Positions 8,767 through 17,705 are shown, counted from the stretch's first letter. The stretch: DNA of 64,000 nucleotides from Lachnoclostridium sp. An138 (GCF_002160765.1 NZ_NFLF01000004.1:62001-126000); one strand, 5' to 3'. A program made the numbers and translations. Notes: generated by a model not told the origin, from the sequence alone.

Positions 8767-8910
8767 TTATTTTTCTCTCTGTGCCAATGACTGCAATTGC
8801 TTCAGCCTGCGCAGGGCACATATGGATTTATCAAAAAAAGAACTGTTATACAGCGCGATAACCAGCAGGATCATATCCTGCTCTTTTTTGATTTTCAGGA
8901 CATATATCAT
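8767..8910 (-). CDS. Small protein, 47 aa, coupled to the upstream membrane protein
   Basis: A short frame starting MIYVLKIKKEQDMILLVIAL and ending in a basic stretch ALRRLKQLQSLAQREK. Its ATG overlaps the TGA of the preceding 63-aa frame (ATGA overlap), a common sign of translational coupling. No homologue is recognised. It could be a real small protein partner of the two-helix membrane protein or a chance frame; the coupling and lack of internal stops support the former weakly. Confidence 0.35.
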   Translation of the reverse strand: MIYVLKIKKEQDMILLVIALYNSSFFDKSICALRRLKQLQSLAQREK

Positions 8911-9098
8911 GACAATGCAGCAGAGCGCGAGCAGAACAGTAAAAGAAAAAATTCAACAAACATCAGACCTGCAAAAAGAGGAATGGAAAAGGAATTTGAA
9001 AAAAAAGACAACATCAGAAAAACAAGATAAACAACCAGAAAAATCACAGCTGAGACAGAAAAAAATTTTTGCAGTTCCGCTTTGCAGTTTTCATCCAT
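8907..9098 (-). CDS. Small two-helix membrane protein, unknown
   Basis: 63 aa with a short charged N-terminus (MDENCKAELQKFF) and two hydrophobic segments (about residues 15-34 and 40-58) separated by NSFSIP. AGAGGA lies 7 nt upstream of the ATG, which supports real translation. The surrounding sequence is more AT-rich than the neighbouring genes. No family recognised. It is followed by an overlapping 47-aa frame. Confidence 0.5.
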   Translation of the reverse strand: MDENCKAELQKFFSVSAVIFLVVYLVFLMLSFFSNSFSIPLFAGLMFVEFFLLLFCSRSAALS

Positions 9099-9138
9099 AT
9101 TATTTTCCTCTTCAAAAGAAATGATATATCTGTTACAT

Positions 9139-9172
9139 GATCTCAGATATATTCTTTCATATCTCTGATATC
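9139..9172. repeat. Imperfect inverted repeat upstream of the small membrane gene
   Basis: Related arms GATCTCAGATATAT and ATATCTCTGATATC face each other about 40-70 nt upstream of the small membrane protein start. It may be a regulator site for that gene; no regulator is evident nearby. Confidence 0.3.
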
Positions 9173-9214
9173 TTTTTGTAATTTCAGTGTATCATATTTT
9201 CTCTTCCTTTCAAA

Positions 9215-9284
9215 CCGGATGAAAAAAATTAAGAAAAAAGCTGTAAAAGGAGAGCCCATCCTGACCGGAACGGACCCTCCTTTT
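9215..9284 (-). terminator. Intrinsic terminator of the 537-aa membrane protein gene
   Basis: A 10-bp stem, GTAAAAGGAG with CTCCTTTTAC (arms at 9274-9283 and 9243-9252), is followed on the minus strand by T-rich sequence including TTTTTT. It lies about 60 nt past the stop of the gene at 9342-10955. Confidence 0.7.
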
Positions 9285-9341
9285 ACAACATGTTTAAAAA
9301 AGCTTTGTATCGTCTGTATGTTCCTGCTGTCTGGAGACCGC

Positions 9342-10955
9342 TCAGGATATTCCGGTCACACGGCAGGTCTTTTCTCCTTCCAGATACTCCAGGGTAATCC
9401 GGTCCCCCGCCTGATACCTTACAATTTCGACAAAATCAGAAAGGGCCACATCAAAAATGCTTTCGGAGCCTTCCAGGAAAATGTAATAATGGGTATTCCC
9501 GTCGATGACGCCTTCCACAATTCTGGCAATCACGCCGCTGCGCTTCTGCGTCTCGGCGCCCTCCTCCGCAATAATGTTATTGTCGTTCAGAAGAGAAATA
9601 TAGGCCTCCTCACATTCAGGCACCGTATCCCCGATGGCTACGATCTGATAGCGCTGCACATTAACCATGGCATATTTCTTCACCAGTCCCGCTTCATCCT
9701 TGAGCGCCAGGAAATAGGTAGGCTCATCAGCTATATTCAGGAGCAGCGGAAATGCGGCTTTATAGCCCAGATGCTGTACCTGGCCCTCTGCTGACGACAT
9801 GGCGGAAAACTCTTCCGCTCCCGCGCAGGCATAATAGCGGGTTTCCATGGTACGCTGATTCATCAGCACAAAGCCCACGTTAGACTGATCGCCGGATACG
9901 GAGGTCACGCCCGTATATACCCAGACGTCGTCGTCCATAGCGATGTAATTATATCCTTCTGTGGTTCTCAGACAGTCCTTCTGCCCCAGAATGCTGTTGA
10001 AATAGCCATGCCGCAGGCTCCCATAATAGTCATAGAGCTGAATCAGGAGATCCGCGGAATACACCCGGTCTACCCATTCCGGCACATCCTGCACGTCCAT
10101 GCTGGTGCATTCTCCTGTCTGGGCATTACACAGCACCACCTTTCCGATGGTCTGTCCGCCCCAGAGACCAATATTAAATTTTTTCACCGGACAGATCCAG
10201 TAAGGCGTACCCTCATCATCGATCTCAAAACTGATGCTGTCGAAAATATAGGTAGGATACCGGAACCGCAGATGACGGTAAATATTCCGGTTGAAATATT
10301 CGGATTCCGAATAGCGGATCGGCTTCTCCAGCTTCACGCACTCCGTCTCCTGGGTCGTCATATCAATCCTGATGTAGGCCGGAATTCCGCCGCTCTGATT
10401 CGTGAGCCATTTGATCGGGCTGGCATATACCAGAGGCGTCACGCGCACCGGTTTTTCCTTATAATTGATCTGGGTGTAGAGACTGCTGACCTCAAACTGG
10501 GATACATATTCCACCATGCTTCCCATCTTTCTGTTTCCCAAAAGCTCCGCAGAATCCTTATCCAGAAGCGGAATCTGGTCGTAATCCAGCTGGGGAATGT
10601 CTTCAGAAAACTCCCGCTCCTCCACCTTTAAAAGCCCCTGATACCTCCTGGCGTTGATGATGGGCGAAGAAAGCAGTGTTCCCACAGCCAGTACCAGAAT
10701 CATTATCCCCAATACCGCCAGGCCTGCCTTCGTAAAGCTAAAGCCCTTTTTATCATGATATTGAACCGTTCCTTTTCGGGAAAAATCAAATTTCCGAAAC
10801 GAAAAAAGGAGTACCAGCACAAGCCATCCAACGATCAGAAAGAACCAGGTTTCGATGGAATGGATATTAAAGGCGGGCAGAGCCACGTAGTAATATAGAA
10901 ACGCAGCCAGCGCCAGAACCAAAAGCAAAACCAGTTTTTTCAATAATTTTTTCAT
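9342..10955 (-). CDS. Uncharacterised membrane protein with large C-terminal domain
   Basis: 537 aa. Three hydrophobic helices occupy the N-terminus (residues about 8-27, 36-53 and 73-95), then about 440 mostly polar residues follow, presumably outside the cell. The polar part has many aromatic residues and repeated beta-strand-like segments (IPAYIRIDMTTQETECVKLE, GFVLMNQRTMETRYYACAG), suggesting beta-propeller-like or similar repeats, but I do not recognise a family. Monocistronic, with a terminator behind it. Function unknown. Confidence 0.7.
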   Translation of the reverse strand: MKKLLKKLVLLLVLALAAFLYYYVALPAFNIHSIETWFFLIVGWLVLVLLFSFRKFDFSRKGTVQYHDKKGFSFTKAGLAVLGIMILVLAVGTLLSSPIINARRYQGLLKVEEREFSEDIPQLDYDQIPLLDKDSAELLGNRKMGSMVEYVSQFEVSSLYTQINYKEKPVRVTPLVYASPIKWLTNQSGGIPAYIRIDMTTQETECVKLEKPIRYSESEYFNRNIYRHLRFRYPTYIFDSISFEIDDEGTPYWICPVKKFNIGLWGGQTIGKVVLCNAQTGECTSMDVQDVPEWVDRVYSADLLIQLYDYYGSLRHGYFNSILGQKDCLRTTEGYNYIAMDDDVWVYTGVTSVSGDQSNVGFVLMNQRTMETRYYACAGAEEFSAMSSAEGQVQHLGYKAAFPLLLNIADEPTYFLALKDEAGLVKKYAMVNVQRYQIVAIGDTVPECEEAYISLLNDNNIIAEEGAETQKRSGVIARIVEGVIDGNTHYYIFLEGSESIFDVALSDFVEIVRYQAGDRITLEYLEGEKTCRVTGIS

Positions 10956-11007
10956 AATGCCCCTCTCACAGCCCTTTTTTGCTCTTTTTACTCTCTTTTA
11001 TTCACTT

Positions 11008-12105
11008 CTACTCGCCCAGAAAATACCTGCCGTAACGGTCTGCCGCCAGAATCGCCGCCGCTACGCTTTCAGGCGTTACCTCAAAGGGCATGTTGTGAAT
11101 GGTATCGGTGGGAGCGCAGGCTGCTTCCGCCACGGCCATAATTTTTTCCGGCGTGGGATCTGTGATTCCCAGCTCCTTTAAGGTTACGGGAAGTCCAAGC
11201 TCAATGCAGAAATCTATGATATCCTCCAGCTCATCTGTCGGCACATTTTCCAGCACCAGCTGCGTAATGGTTCCGAAGGCTACCTTCTCTCCGTGATACA
11301 TGGAATGGCATTCCTCCAGCACCGTAAAGCCGTTGTGAATCGCGTGAGCGCCGGCCAGACCGCCGCTTTCAAAACCGATTCCGCTCAAAAGGGTGTTGGC
11401 TTCGATGATCCTTTCGACTGCTTCCGTGCAGGCCCCTGCCTCCAGCGCCAGCTTGGCCTTGACGCCTTCCTCCATCAGTGTGTCAAAGCAGAGCTCCGCC
11501 AGAGCCATCGCGGCTCCCGTCACCTTTCCGCCAGCGCAGGTGGCTGCTCCGCTGTCCCGGCAGGCCCGCGCTTCAAAGTATGTGGCAAGGGCGTCTCCCA
11601 TGCCGGCGACTGTCAGACGAACCGGTGATTTTGCGATAATCTCTGTATCCATCAGGACCATATTGGGATTAGCCGGAAGGAACAGATACTCCTCGAATAC
11701 GCCTTCCTCACTGTAAATAACCGAAAGAGCGCTGCAGGGCGCATCTGTTGAGGCAATCGTCGGGCAGATAATTACCGGGACCTTTCTGTAATAGGCTGCC
11801 GCCTTCGCGGTATCCAGCGTCTTGCCGCCCCCGATTCCGATCATCAGATCACAGCCCTTTTCTTCCATCAGCGCGCAGATCCGGCTGATTTCCTTTTTAG
11901 AGCATTCTCCCTGGAAATAGTCTACTGTCATACTGCATTCCGCGTTCTGGAATCCTTCTTCAATGACAGCGCTGCTCCTTTTATATCCGGATTCTGTAAT
12001 CAGAACCAAAGCCTTTTTCCCATACACTGCCGCATAAGTTCCCAGCTTCTTCATCTCTCCTGCGCCCTGCACATAGCGTCCCGGGCTGATCAAAATCTTT
12101 GCCAT
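11008..12105 (-). CDS. gldA: Glycerol dehydrogenase (iron-type alcohol dehydrogenase family)
   Basis: NAD-dependent oxidation of glycerol to dihydroxyacetone; 365 aa, usual length. Visible are the NAD-binding MIGIGGGKTLDTAKA, VPVIICPTIASTDAPCSALSV, and the metal-site residues in GMGDALATYFEAR, GAHAIHNGF and MYHGEKVAFG. The ATG at 12105-12103 follows CAGGAGGA at good distance; the frame extends 45 codons further upstream but that part overlaps the promoter. A consensus promoter lies about 120 nt upstream with a dyad over the -10 region. Confidence 0.93.
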   Translation of the reverse strand: MAKILISPGRYVQGAGEMKKLGTYAAVYGKKALVLITESGYKRSSAVIEEGFQNAECSMTVDYFQGECSKKEISRICALMEEKGCDLMIGIGGGKTLDTAKAAAYYRKVPVIICPTIASTDAPCSALSVIYSEEGVFEEYLFLPANPNMVLMDTEIIAKSPVRLTVAGMGDALATYFEARACRDSGAATCAGGKVTGAAMALAELCFDTLMEEGVKAKLALEAGACTEAVERIIEANTLLSGIGFESGGLAGAHAIHNGFTVLEECHSMYHGEKVAFGTITQLVLENVPTDELEDIIDFCIELGLPVTLKELGITDPTPEKIMAVAEAACAPTDTIHNMPFEVTPESVAAAILAADRYGRYFLGE

Positions 12106-12218
12106 TCCTGATTCCTCCTGTCCTGTTTTTTCTTGTCTTTTCTCCGTGCTTCTGTTTTCACCGGTATCGTATCTCCAGCTCCAAAGCGGGGAGCCCTGAA
12201 GCTTGGGACGTACCACCG

Positions 12219-12259
12219 TGATACAGACTGATTGTATCATGGCGCCTGCCGCCCGTCAA
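12219..12259 (-). promoter_or_regulatory. gldA promoter with overlapping dyad
   Basis: Minus-strand TTGACG (12259-12254), a 17-bp spacer and TACAAT (12236-12231). A 7-bp inverted repeat, TGATACA-N7-TGTATCA (12219-12239), covers the -10 and the start point and is a candidate repressor site. The regulator is not identified in the window. Confidence 0.65.
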
Positions 12260-12280
12260 TTCAGAAACTATGCGTCTGCA

Positions 12281-12338
12281 GAGAAAGAAACGGCAGGAAA
12301 TCCAAGACTTCCCGCCGTTTCTTTCTCTTGTTTTATAG
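12281..12338. terminator. Long hairpin between the flavoprotein gene and gldA
   Basis: Arms GAGAAAGAAACGGC and GCCGTTTCTTTCTC form a 14-bp stem that extends imperfectly inwards (GGAAA with TTCCC). On the plus strand it is followed by TTGTTTTA; on the minus strand no T-run follows. It probably ends transcripts of the flavoprotein gene, or insulates the gldA promoter. Confidence 0.5.
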
Positions 12339-12371
12339 GATGATTTTTTCTGTGCCTGGTGTTTTTCTCAT

Positions 12372-12827
12372 TTAGAGCCCCAGTTTCCCTGCCACGGCTT
12401 TCGCTTCACTGCCGCGGGTCACCATTCCCGCATACTCCATTCCGTACAGTCTGGCAAAGCGGTTCATGGTATATTCACCTTTTTCCAGCATCCAGGCTTC
12501 CGGTGCCGCGCCCTGGAATACAAAAGCCAGTTTCTTCCCGGCTAATGAACCGGAGCTTACCGGGCCATAGAACCGGTCCAGCAGATTCCGGACTGCGCCG
12601 CACATACTATGCCAGTAGACCGGGGAACCGATAACGAGAATATCCGCCGCTTTCATCTTTGCCAGAATTTCCTCAAACTGATCGTCTGCAAAGTTCTGTC
12701 CATAAGAATACAGCTTATAATCTGTCAGATTCAGCGTCTCATAATTGTTTCCATCCAGCAGCAGCTCCGCCAGCTTCGCCGTGTTTCCATGTTTGTTGGG
12801 ACTTCCGTTGATAAATAAGATGTTCAT
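12372..12827 (-). CDS. Flavodoxin-like NADPH-dependent FMN reductase family protein
   Basis: 151 aa. The N-terminus MNILFINGSPNKHGNTAKL is the phosphate-binding loop of FMN in the flavodoxin-like reductases, and DILVIGSPVYWHSMCGAVRNLLDR is the second flavin contact. It probably acts as a flavin-dependent oxidoreductase on an unknown substrate. GGGAGG lies 8 nt upstream of the ATG. It stands alone, and its promoter region contains a dyad. Confidence 0.85.
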   Translation of the reverse strand: MNILFINGSPNKHGNTAKLAELLLDGNNYETLNLTDYKLYSYGQNFADDQFEEILAKMKAADILVIGSPVYWHSMCGAVRNLLDRFYGPVSSGSLAGKKLAFVFQGAAPEAWMLEKGEYTMNRFARLYGMEYAGMVTRGSEAKAVAGKLGL

Positions 12828-13171
12828 TTTGAAAACCTCCCCGTGGTTTATCGGATTTGCTTTTTTGAAACAGTCTGTTTCTCAGTTCTGCGTTTATTAT
12901 AGCTCCTGTCTCTTTATGGAAGAAGCCTCTTTTTGGTAACTGCATAAATACCGGGAGGTTTATACTGCTCACTGTTTCACCGCATATGCCAAATCCCGAT
13001 CGCGCAGATGATAAAACCAGACGCCTCCAGTTTGACTTGTATCTTTCACAGTTAAAGCATTGGCAATCGTTTTATTTCCACAAGTTTCAACGTATCTATT
13101 GCTGAAAATGGCCGGCCATAGTATCATGGTGCCAGCGGCAAATTGGAACTTCACGAAACGGAGTAATTGCA
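12828..13171. promoter_or_regulatory. Intergenic region: flavoprotein promoter and dyad
   Basis: For the minus-strand flavoprotein gene, TTCTTC (12924-12919), 17 bp and TATAAT (12901-12896) form a plausible promoter. Just upstream an inverted repeat, GGTA-N10-TACC (12935-12952), could be a regulator site. The stretch 12969-13172 stays open on the minus strand with a protein-like look, but it has only a TTG start overlapping the opposite gene and no ribosome binding site; it may be a gene remnant. Nothing else was seen. Confidence 0.4.
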
Positions 13172-13987
13172 ATGAACGAAAGGGTATATAAGACTCCTTG
13201 CGGGGATATTCATTATTGGATAAATATGGAACAGGGCTTTGAACATATCACCTTGATTTTTCTGCCGGGGTTAACCGCAGATCATCGACTGTTTGATAAG
13301 CAGATCGAATATTTCGAGGGAAAATACAATGTGCTTGTATGGGATGCGCCTGGGCATGCAAAATCATGGCCATTCAAATTTGATTTTTCGTTGATGGATA
13401 AAGCCAAATGGCTGGATGACATTTTGTGTCTGGAAAATATTCATTCTCCGGTTATAATAGGACAGTCCATGGGTGGTTACGTTGGGCAGGCATATTCGGA
13501 GCTGTTTCCTGACAAATTGAAGGGATTTGTTTCTATTGATTCAGCACCTCTGCAAAGAAACTATGTGACAAAAATCGAATTATGGCTTCTTAAAAGAATG
13601 GAACCGGTATATCGATATTATCCATGGAAGTCCTTGCTGAAAACCGGAACAAAGGGCGTCGCCACATCTTCGTATGGAAGGAAGCTGATGCATGAAATTA
13701 TGATGACCTACGATGGCAGCCAGAAAAGATATGCCCGGATAGCAGGACACGGTTTTAAAATATTGGCAGAAGCAATGGAAGCCGGCCTTCCATACAAGAT
13801 AAAATGTCCGGCACAGCTGATATGCGGAGAAAAGGACCATGCGGGTTCTTGTATCCGGTATAATAAAGCATGGCATAAAAATACCGGAATTCCAATCGCG
13901 TGGATAAAAAATGCAGGGCATAATTCCAATACTGATGCGCCTGAAGAAGTGAATACGTTGATAGAAAAATTCGCCGAAACCCTTTGA
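13172..13987 (+). CDS. Alpha/beta hydrolase
   Basis: 271 aa, serine hydrolase fold. The nucleophile elbow is GQSMGG (Ser near residue 98), the oxyanion region is FLPGLTADHRLF, the acid is probably Asp in LICGEKDHAG and the base His in IKNAGHNSN. The substrate is unknown; esterase or lipase-like activity is likely. CGGAG lies 8 nt before the ATG. The gene is more AT-rich and has more A/T-ending codons than its neighbours and stands alone on the plus strand, which suggests recent acquisition. An intrinsic terminator follows. Confidence 0.85.
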   Translation: MNERVYKTPCGDIHYWINMEQGFEHITLIFLPGLTADHRLFDKQIEYFEGKYNVLVWDAPGHAKSWPFKFDFSLMDKAKWLDDILCLENIHSPVIIGQSMGGYVGQAYSELFPDKLKGFVSIDSAPLQRNYVTKIELWLLKRMEPVYRYYPWKSLLKTGTKGVATSSYGRKLMHEIMMTYDGSQKRYARIAGHGFKILAEAMEAGLPYKIKCPAQLICGEKDHAGSCIRYNKAWHKNTGIPIAWIKNAGHNSNTDAPEEVNTLIEKFAETL

Positions 13988-14003
13988 TTCCTTCCATTAC
14001 AGC

Positions 14004-14043
14004 AAAAGTGTACACCTTGCCAGCAGTGTACACTTTATTTTTG
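14004..14043 (+). terminator. Intrinsic terminator of the hydrolase gene
   Basis: Perfect 11-bp stem AAAGTGTACAC with GTGTACACTTT (14005-14015 and 14026-14036), then ATTTTTG. It sits 18 nt behind the hydrolase stop. Confidence 0.85.
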
Positions 14044-14126
14044 CATATTTTTTGATTTACCAGACATAAGGATTGGATTACATTTTATAAAACAGACACC
14101 AGTTTCCGAAATAACAGCCTGTCTGC

Positions 14127-15884
14127 TTACCTGCGCATCAAGGTGTCCACGCTGTTCTGGAGGATCTGCTTTGCCTCCCGGATCTCGGCAAGCTCGGCTT
14201 CCGTCACCTTTTCCAGACGGCACTTTCCGATCAGCTTCTGAAGCCTTGTGCTGTCAGCCTTGATCTGCTTTTTCGCAGCCCTGTCCAGCGTCTTTCCGGC
14301 ATTTTTCAGGCTTAATTCCGTCTCGTTGCACAGCTTTCTCGATTCGTCAAGAAGCTCGATAGCGTCCCGGCGTATCTGATCCTGGCCGGCATAACTCTGG
14401 GCGTCCCGGATGGCCTGTTCGATCTCCGCGTCCGACATCCGGTCGTCCGCAGTGATGACAATGGACTGCTCCTTTCCGGTATCCATGTCTTTTGCGGACA
14501 CTTTCAGAATGCCGTTTGTATCGATGTCAAAAGTTACCTCTATCTGCGGCACGCCGGCCGGCGCGGCCTTGATACCCTTCAGCTTGAATTTTCCGATGCT
14601 CTTATTGTCCCGGGCCATGGTCCGCTCGCCCTGCAGGACGTTGATCTCTACGCTGCGCTGGTAGGGTGCTGCCGTGGAGAAAATCTGGGAATAGCGGATC
14701 GGAAGCGTGGTATTGCGTTCGATAACGCGGGTGGCGACGCCGCCGACCGTCTCGATGGAAAAGCTCATGGGCGTCACATCCAGAAGAAGTAGCTCCTGTC
14801 CGGCCGCTGTCAGGGCATTTCCCTGCAGGGTGCTTCCCAGAATCGCGGCGCCTTTGGCTACACATTCATCCGGATTGATATTTTTGGAGGGCTCTTTTCC
14901 GGTCAGCTCCCGCACCTTTCTCTGTACGGCCGGGATTCTCGTGGAACCGCCCACCAGCAGAACGCGGTTCAATTCCGAAGCGGCAAGTCCCGCGTCGTTC
15001 AGGGCGTTTTTTACAGGCTCCGCTGTTTTCTCGATCAGATCCCAGATCAGTTCTTCAAATTTTGGCCGCGTCAGTGTCATGTCCAGATGAAGAGGCGTAC
15101 CTTTGTACTGGGTCAGATATGGCAGAAGAATCTGGGAGCTTTCTGTGGCAGACAGCTCTTTTTTCACCTGCTCTGCCGCATCCCGGAGGCGCTGCATGGC
15201 CGCAAAGTCTCCGGTCAGGTCCACATGCTGCTGCGCCTTGAATTCTTTTACCATCCAGTCGATAATTCTCTGGTCAAAATCATCGCCGCCCAGATGATTG
15301 TTCCCGGCTGTAGCCAGCACTTCGATGACGCCTTCTCCAATCTCGATCACAGACACGTCGAAAGTGCCGCCGCCCAGATCATATACCATGACCTTCTGGG
15401 GCTCGCCGTGGTCGAGTCCATAAGAAAGAGCCGCGCTGGTGGGCTCGTTGATGATTCGTTTTACTTCCAGACCTGCGATCCTGCCGGCGTCCTTTGTGGC
15501 CTGCCTCTGTATATCATTAAAATACGCGGGCACGGTAATCACCGCTTCTGTCACCGGCTCTCCCAGGAAATCCTCCGCGTCTTTCTTAAGCTGCATCAGA
15601 ATCATGGCGCTGATAGTCTGGGGATTGTATTCCGTTCCGTCAATACGGATGCTCCACTTCGTTCCCATATGCCGTTTTACCGAACTGATGGTGCGCTCCG
15701 TATTCGTCACTGCCTGCCGGCGGGCAGCTTCTCCTACCAGCCGTTCTCCGTTCCTGGTAAAAGCTACCACGCTCGGCGTCGTCGTCCCGCCGGAAGAGGC
15801 CGGGATAATCACCGGCTCATTGTTCTCCACCACGGAGACGCAGCTGTTCGTCGTACCCAGATCAATACCAATTACCTTGCCCAT
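14127..15884 (-). CDS. DnaK/Hsp70 family protein, short paralogue
   Basis: 585 aa, compared with about 610-640 for DnaK. The nucleotide-binding domain is complete ([48 protein letters not shown]), followed by the substrate-binding beta domain ([25 protein letters not shown]). A shortened helical lid ends at SVDTLMRR without the acidic or Gly-rich tail. No grpE, dnaJ or hrcA is adjacent, so this is probably a second, HscA-like or specialised chaperone and not the main heat-shock DnaK. AGGAG lies 10 nt before the ATG. Confidence 0.88.
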   Translation of the reverse strand: MGKVIGIDLGTTNSCVSVVENNEPVIIPASSGGTTTPSVVAFTRNGERLVGEAARRQAVTNTERTISSVKRHMGTKWSIRIDGTEYNPQTISAMILMQLKKDAEDFLGEPVTEAVITVPAYFNDIQRQATKDAGRIAGLEVKRIINEPTSAALSYGLDHGEPQKVMVYDLGGGTFDVSVIEIGEGVIEVLATAGNNHLGGDDFDQRIIDWMVKEFKAQQHVDLTGDFAAMQRLRDAAEQVKKELSATESSQILLPYLTQYKGTPLHLDMTLTRPKFEELIWDLIEKTAEPVKNALNDAGLAASELNRVLLVGGSTRIPAVQRKVRELTGKEPSKNINPDECVAKGAAILGSTLQGNALTAAGQELLLLDVTPMSFSIETVGGVATRVIERNTTLPIRYSQIFSTAAPYQRSVEINVLQGERTMARDNKSIGKFKLKGIKAAPAGVPQIEVTFDIDTNGILKVSAKDMDTGKEQSIVITADDRMSDAEIEQAIRDAQSYAGQDQIRRDAIELLDESRKLCNETELSLKNAGKTLDRAAKKQIKADSTRLQKLIGKCRLEKVTEAELAEIREAKQILQNSVDTLMRR

Positions 15885-15978
15885 CTTTTTGTCACTCCTG
15901 TATCTAAGATAAATTTATTTCCGCTGGCGGCAGTATGGTTCACAGCCGCATTCTTCCTGCATTCAGCAATTATAGTTT

Positions 15979-16006
15979 ATCATAGCAGTCTGAAATGGAG
16001 TGTCAA
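15979..16006 (-). promoter_or_regulatory. Promoter of the DnaK-like gene
   Basis: Minus-strand TTGACA (16006-16001), a 16-bp spacer and TATGAT (15984-15979), about 90 nt upstream of the start codon. No CIRCE-type inverted repeat was seen, arguing against HrcA control. Confidence 0.7.
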
Positions 16007-16104
16007 CAGATTTTATACTTTCTTAATTCTTTTTAGGGTCTTTTTACCAGACGGCAGAACAAAAAACTGCAGCAGCGTTCCTGCGCGGCACTTTACCTGT
16101 TTTC

Positions 16105-16944
16105 TCAGTCTTCCAGCTGGCGGTTCAGTTCCCACAGGCCCAGCACCAAAAGCATCAGCAGAAGCGCCCCGTCCACGGCAAGCAGCGGGAAGATTCCTGT
16201 CCGGATGACGCCATGGACGTAAAAGACAGTAAAGATTTCTGCGGTAAGTCCCGCAAAGCAGAGCCCATTCACCGCATATTCCGCGATAAGACTTCCAAAC
16301 CGTGTATTCCAGAGTGTCATATAGAGATAAGGAATCAAAATCATGCGCCACACGATCATGACAGCCGGATATATGAAAATACAGGCTCTAGGAGCCATAG
16401 ATACAGCTTCCCCATGATTCCACTGTATGGGAATCTCCGCGGGCAGTCCGGGCCAGGAAAGAATGGCGGTAAACAGGCTGATCACCCAGAGGATAACCCA
16501 GGTCCTCCTGCTTCCCAGGCGGCGGAGAAGCCCGGCAAAATCATACCGCAACGCGGATTTGCCGCGCTCCCAGTAATCCTCCGTCTCTGTGGTATACTGC
16601 TCCACATCCAGCTCCTCAAAGCTGACCGGACCAGACTTCAGCAGCTTCTCACAGGCAAGCGCGGACGCTTCCGCAGCCTTCAGATTTTCCTGCAGTTTTT
16701 TGCTCTGCCGTTCCACTGTCTGATACAGAGACAGCTTTCCGGATATGATTTTCCCGATATCCTCCACAGAGATTCCAAGCGTTCTTAAGAACGCAATTTT
16801 CTGAATGCAGTCCACATCCTCTTCGGAATAATTCCGGTATCCGCTGCTTTTCTCCCGGGAAGGCTTAAGCAGACCTTCCTTTTCATAAAACCGGATGTTT
16901 GAGCGGGTCAGCCCTGTCCTCTCTTCTACTTCTGCGATTGTCAT
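16105..16944 (-). CDS. MerR-family regulator fused to a membrane domain
   Basis: 279 aa. An N-terminal MerR helix-turn-helix (IAEVEERTGLTRSNIRFYEKEGLL) and a coiled-coil-like helix lead, from about residue 148, into four hydrophobic segments. The first is followed by LPAEIPIQWNHG, the signature of DUF1648/SdpI-type membrane domains. The protein therefore appears to be a membrane-bound transcription regulator, possibly sensing envelope stress or a membrane-active compound. Its own promoter has a MerR-type 19-bp spacer with a dyad, so it probably regulates itself. No separate target gene is adjacent. Confidence 0.8.
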   Translation of the reverse strand: MTIAEVEERTGLTRSNIRFYEKEGLLKPSREKSSGYRNYSEEDVDCIQKIAFLRTLGISVEDIGKIISGKLSLYQTVERQSKKLQENLKAAEASALACEKLLKSGPVSFEELDVEQYTTETEDYWERGKSALRYDFAGLLRRLGSRRTWVILWVISLFTAILSWPGLPAEIPIQWNHGEAVSMAPRACIFIYPAVMIVWRMILIPYLYMTLWNTRFGSLIAEYAVNGLCFAGLTAEIFTVFYVHGVIRTGIFPLLAVDGALLLMLLVLGLWELNRQLED

Positions 16945-16991
16945 ATGCGCCGCCTCCTGACGTTTCGGGTTTTCGCCCTCTTTCTGGCTTC

Positions 16992-17022
16992 ATTATAGGG
17001 TATAAACCCGGTTTACAGTCAA
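16992..17022 (-). promoter_or_regulatory. MerR-type promoter of the membrane-fused regulator
   Basis: Minus-strand TTGACT (17022-17017), a 19-bp spacer and TATAAT (16997-16992). The spacer holds the dyad GTAAAC-CGG-GTTTATAC. The layout is the classic one for MerR activation by DNA untwisting. Confidence 0.75.
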
Positions 17023-17060
17023 GGAATTCCGCATAAAAATCCCGTTCTTTTCTTTTCCGC

Positions 17061-17705
17061 TCACATGTTTTCCTCTATTCTTTCCAGAAGATGTGACATG
17101 GCAAACCACACAGTCTCATAATGCATATATTCCAGCATATTTTTATCGGTGAAGAACTGCAGGCTGGGCGGAAATTCTTCGTCCGAGTTCCAGAACTGGA
17201 ATATTACCGGAAGAAAGTCAAAAAGCGGGAGCTGATAAGCCACATCGCCCCGTCCGGCCTTCACGCCGCCCAGGCTCTGGCAGGCGGCAGAAAGGGCTTC
17301 CTCTCTGTGGTCAAACCGGAAAACTTTCCCGGAAAACAGGCCGTCTCCCACGGAACTGGCGCTTCCTGCCATGACAGAAGAAAGACTCTGCATGTTCACA
17401 AATTCCCCGGACAGACAGCATTCATCCCTGGAATAGCAAAGCACATCATAGATCGTCATGGCTTCATTATAGCCTGCTTCCTGAAATGTCCTCAAATGAT
17501 CACCGGAACCGCTGACAGTGCCATCTTTCCGGTCTATCCGGTAATCTTTGCTGACAAAACGGATAAATATCGAATCTGTATCACTCTCCAGATGAAATTT
17601 CTGTATCATCTTCTCCTGATCATATTTCAGAAACTCCTTCTGCATCTGCCGCTTCATGATTTCATAATTGGATGTACGACCGCTGCTTTGATTCTGAGAA
17701 TTCAT
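17061..17705 (-). CDS. DUF3786 domain protein
   Basis: About 214 aa cytosolic protein. Segments TIYDVLCYSRDE, LGGVKAGRGDVAYQLPLFDFLPVIFQFWNSDEEFPPSLQFFTDKNMLEYM fit the DUF3786 family, seen in anaerobes, where it is sometimes linked to cobalamin or corrinoid metabolism; no such gene is next to it here. The ATG at 17705-17703 is preferred over one 27 nt upstream because AAGGAAGG stands 8 nt before it. Function unknown. Confidence 0.75.
   Translation of the reverse strand: MNSQNQSSGRTSNYEIMKRQMQKEFLKYDQEKMIQKFHLESDTDSIFIRFVSKDYRIDRKDGTVSGSGDHLRTFQEAGYNEAMTIYDVLCYSRDECCLSGEFVNMQSLSSVMAGSASSVGDGLFSGKVFRFDHREEALSAACQSLGGVKAGRGDVAYQLPLFDFLPVIFQFWNSDEEFPPSLQFFTDKNMLEYMHYETVWFAMSHLLERIEENM

Noticed and set aside
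12969-13172. Minus-strand frame of 67 codons with a protein-like C-terminus
   Set aside because: Only a TTG start that overlaps the opposite gene's ATG and no ribosome binding site; kept only as a possible remnant in the intergenic entry.
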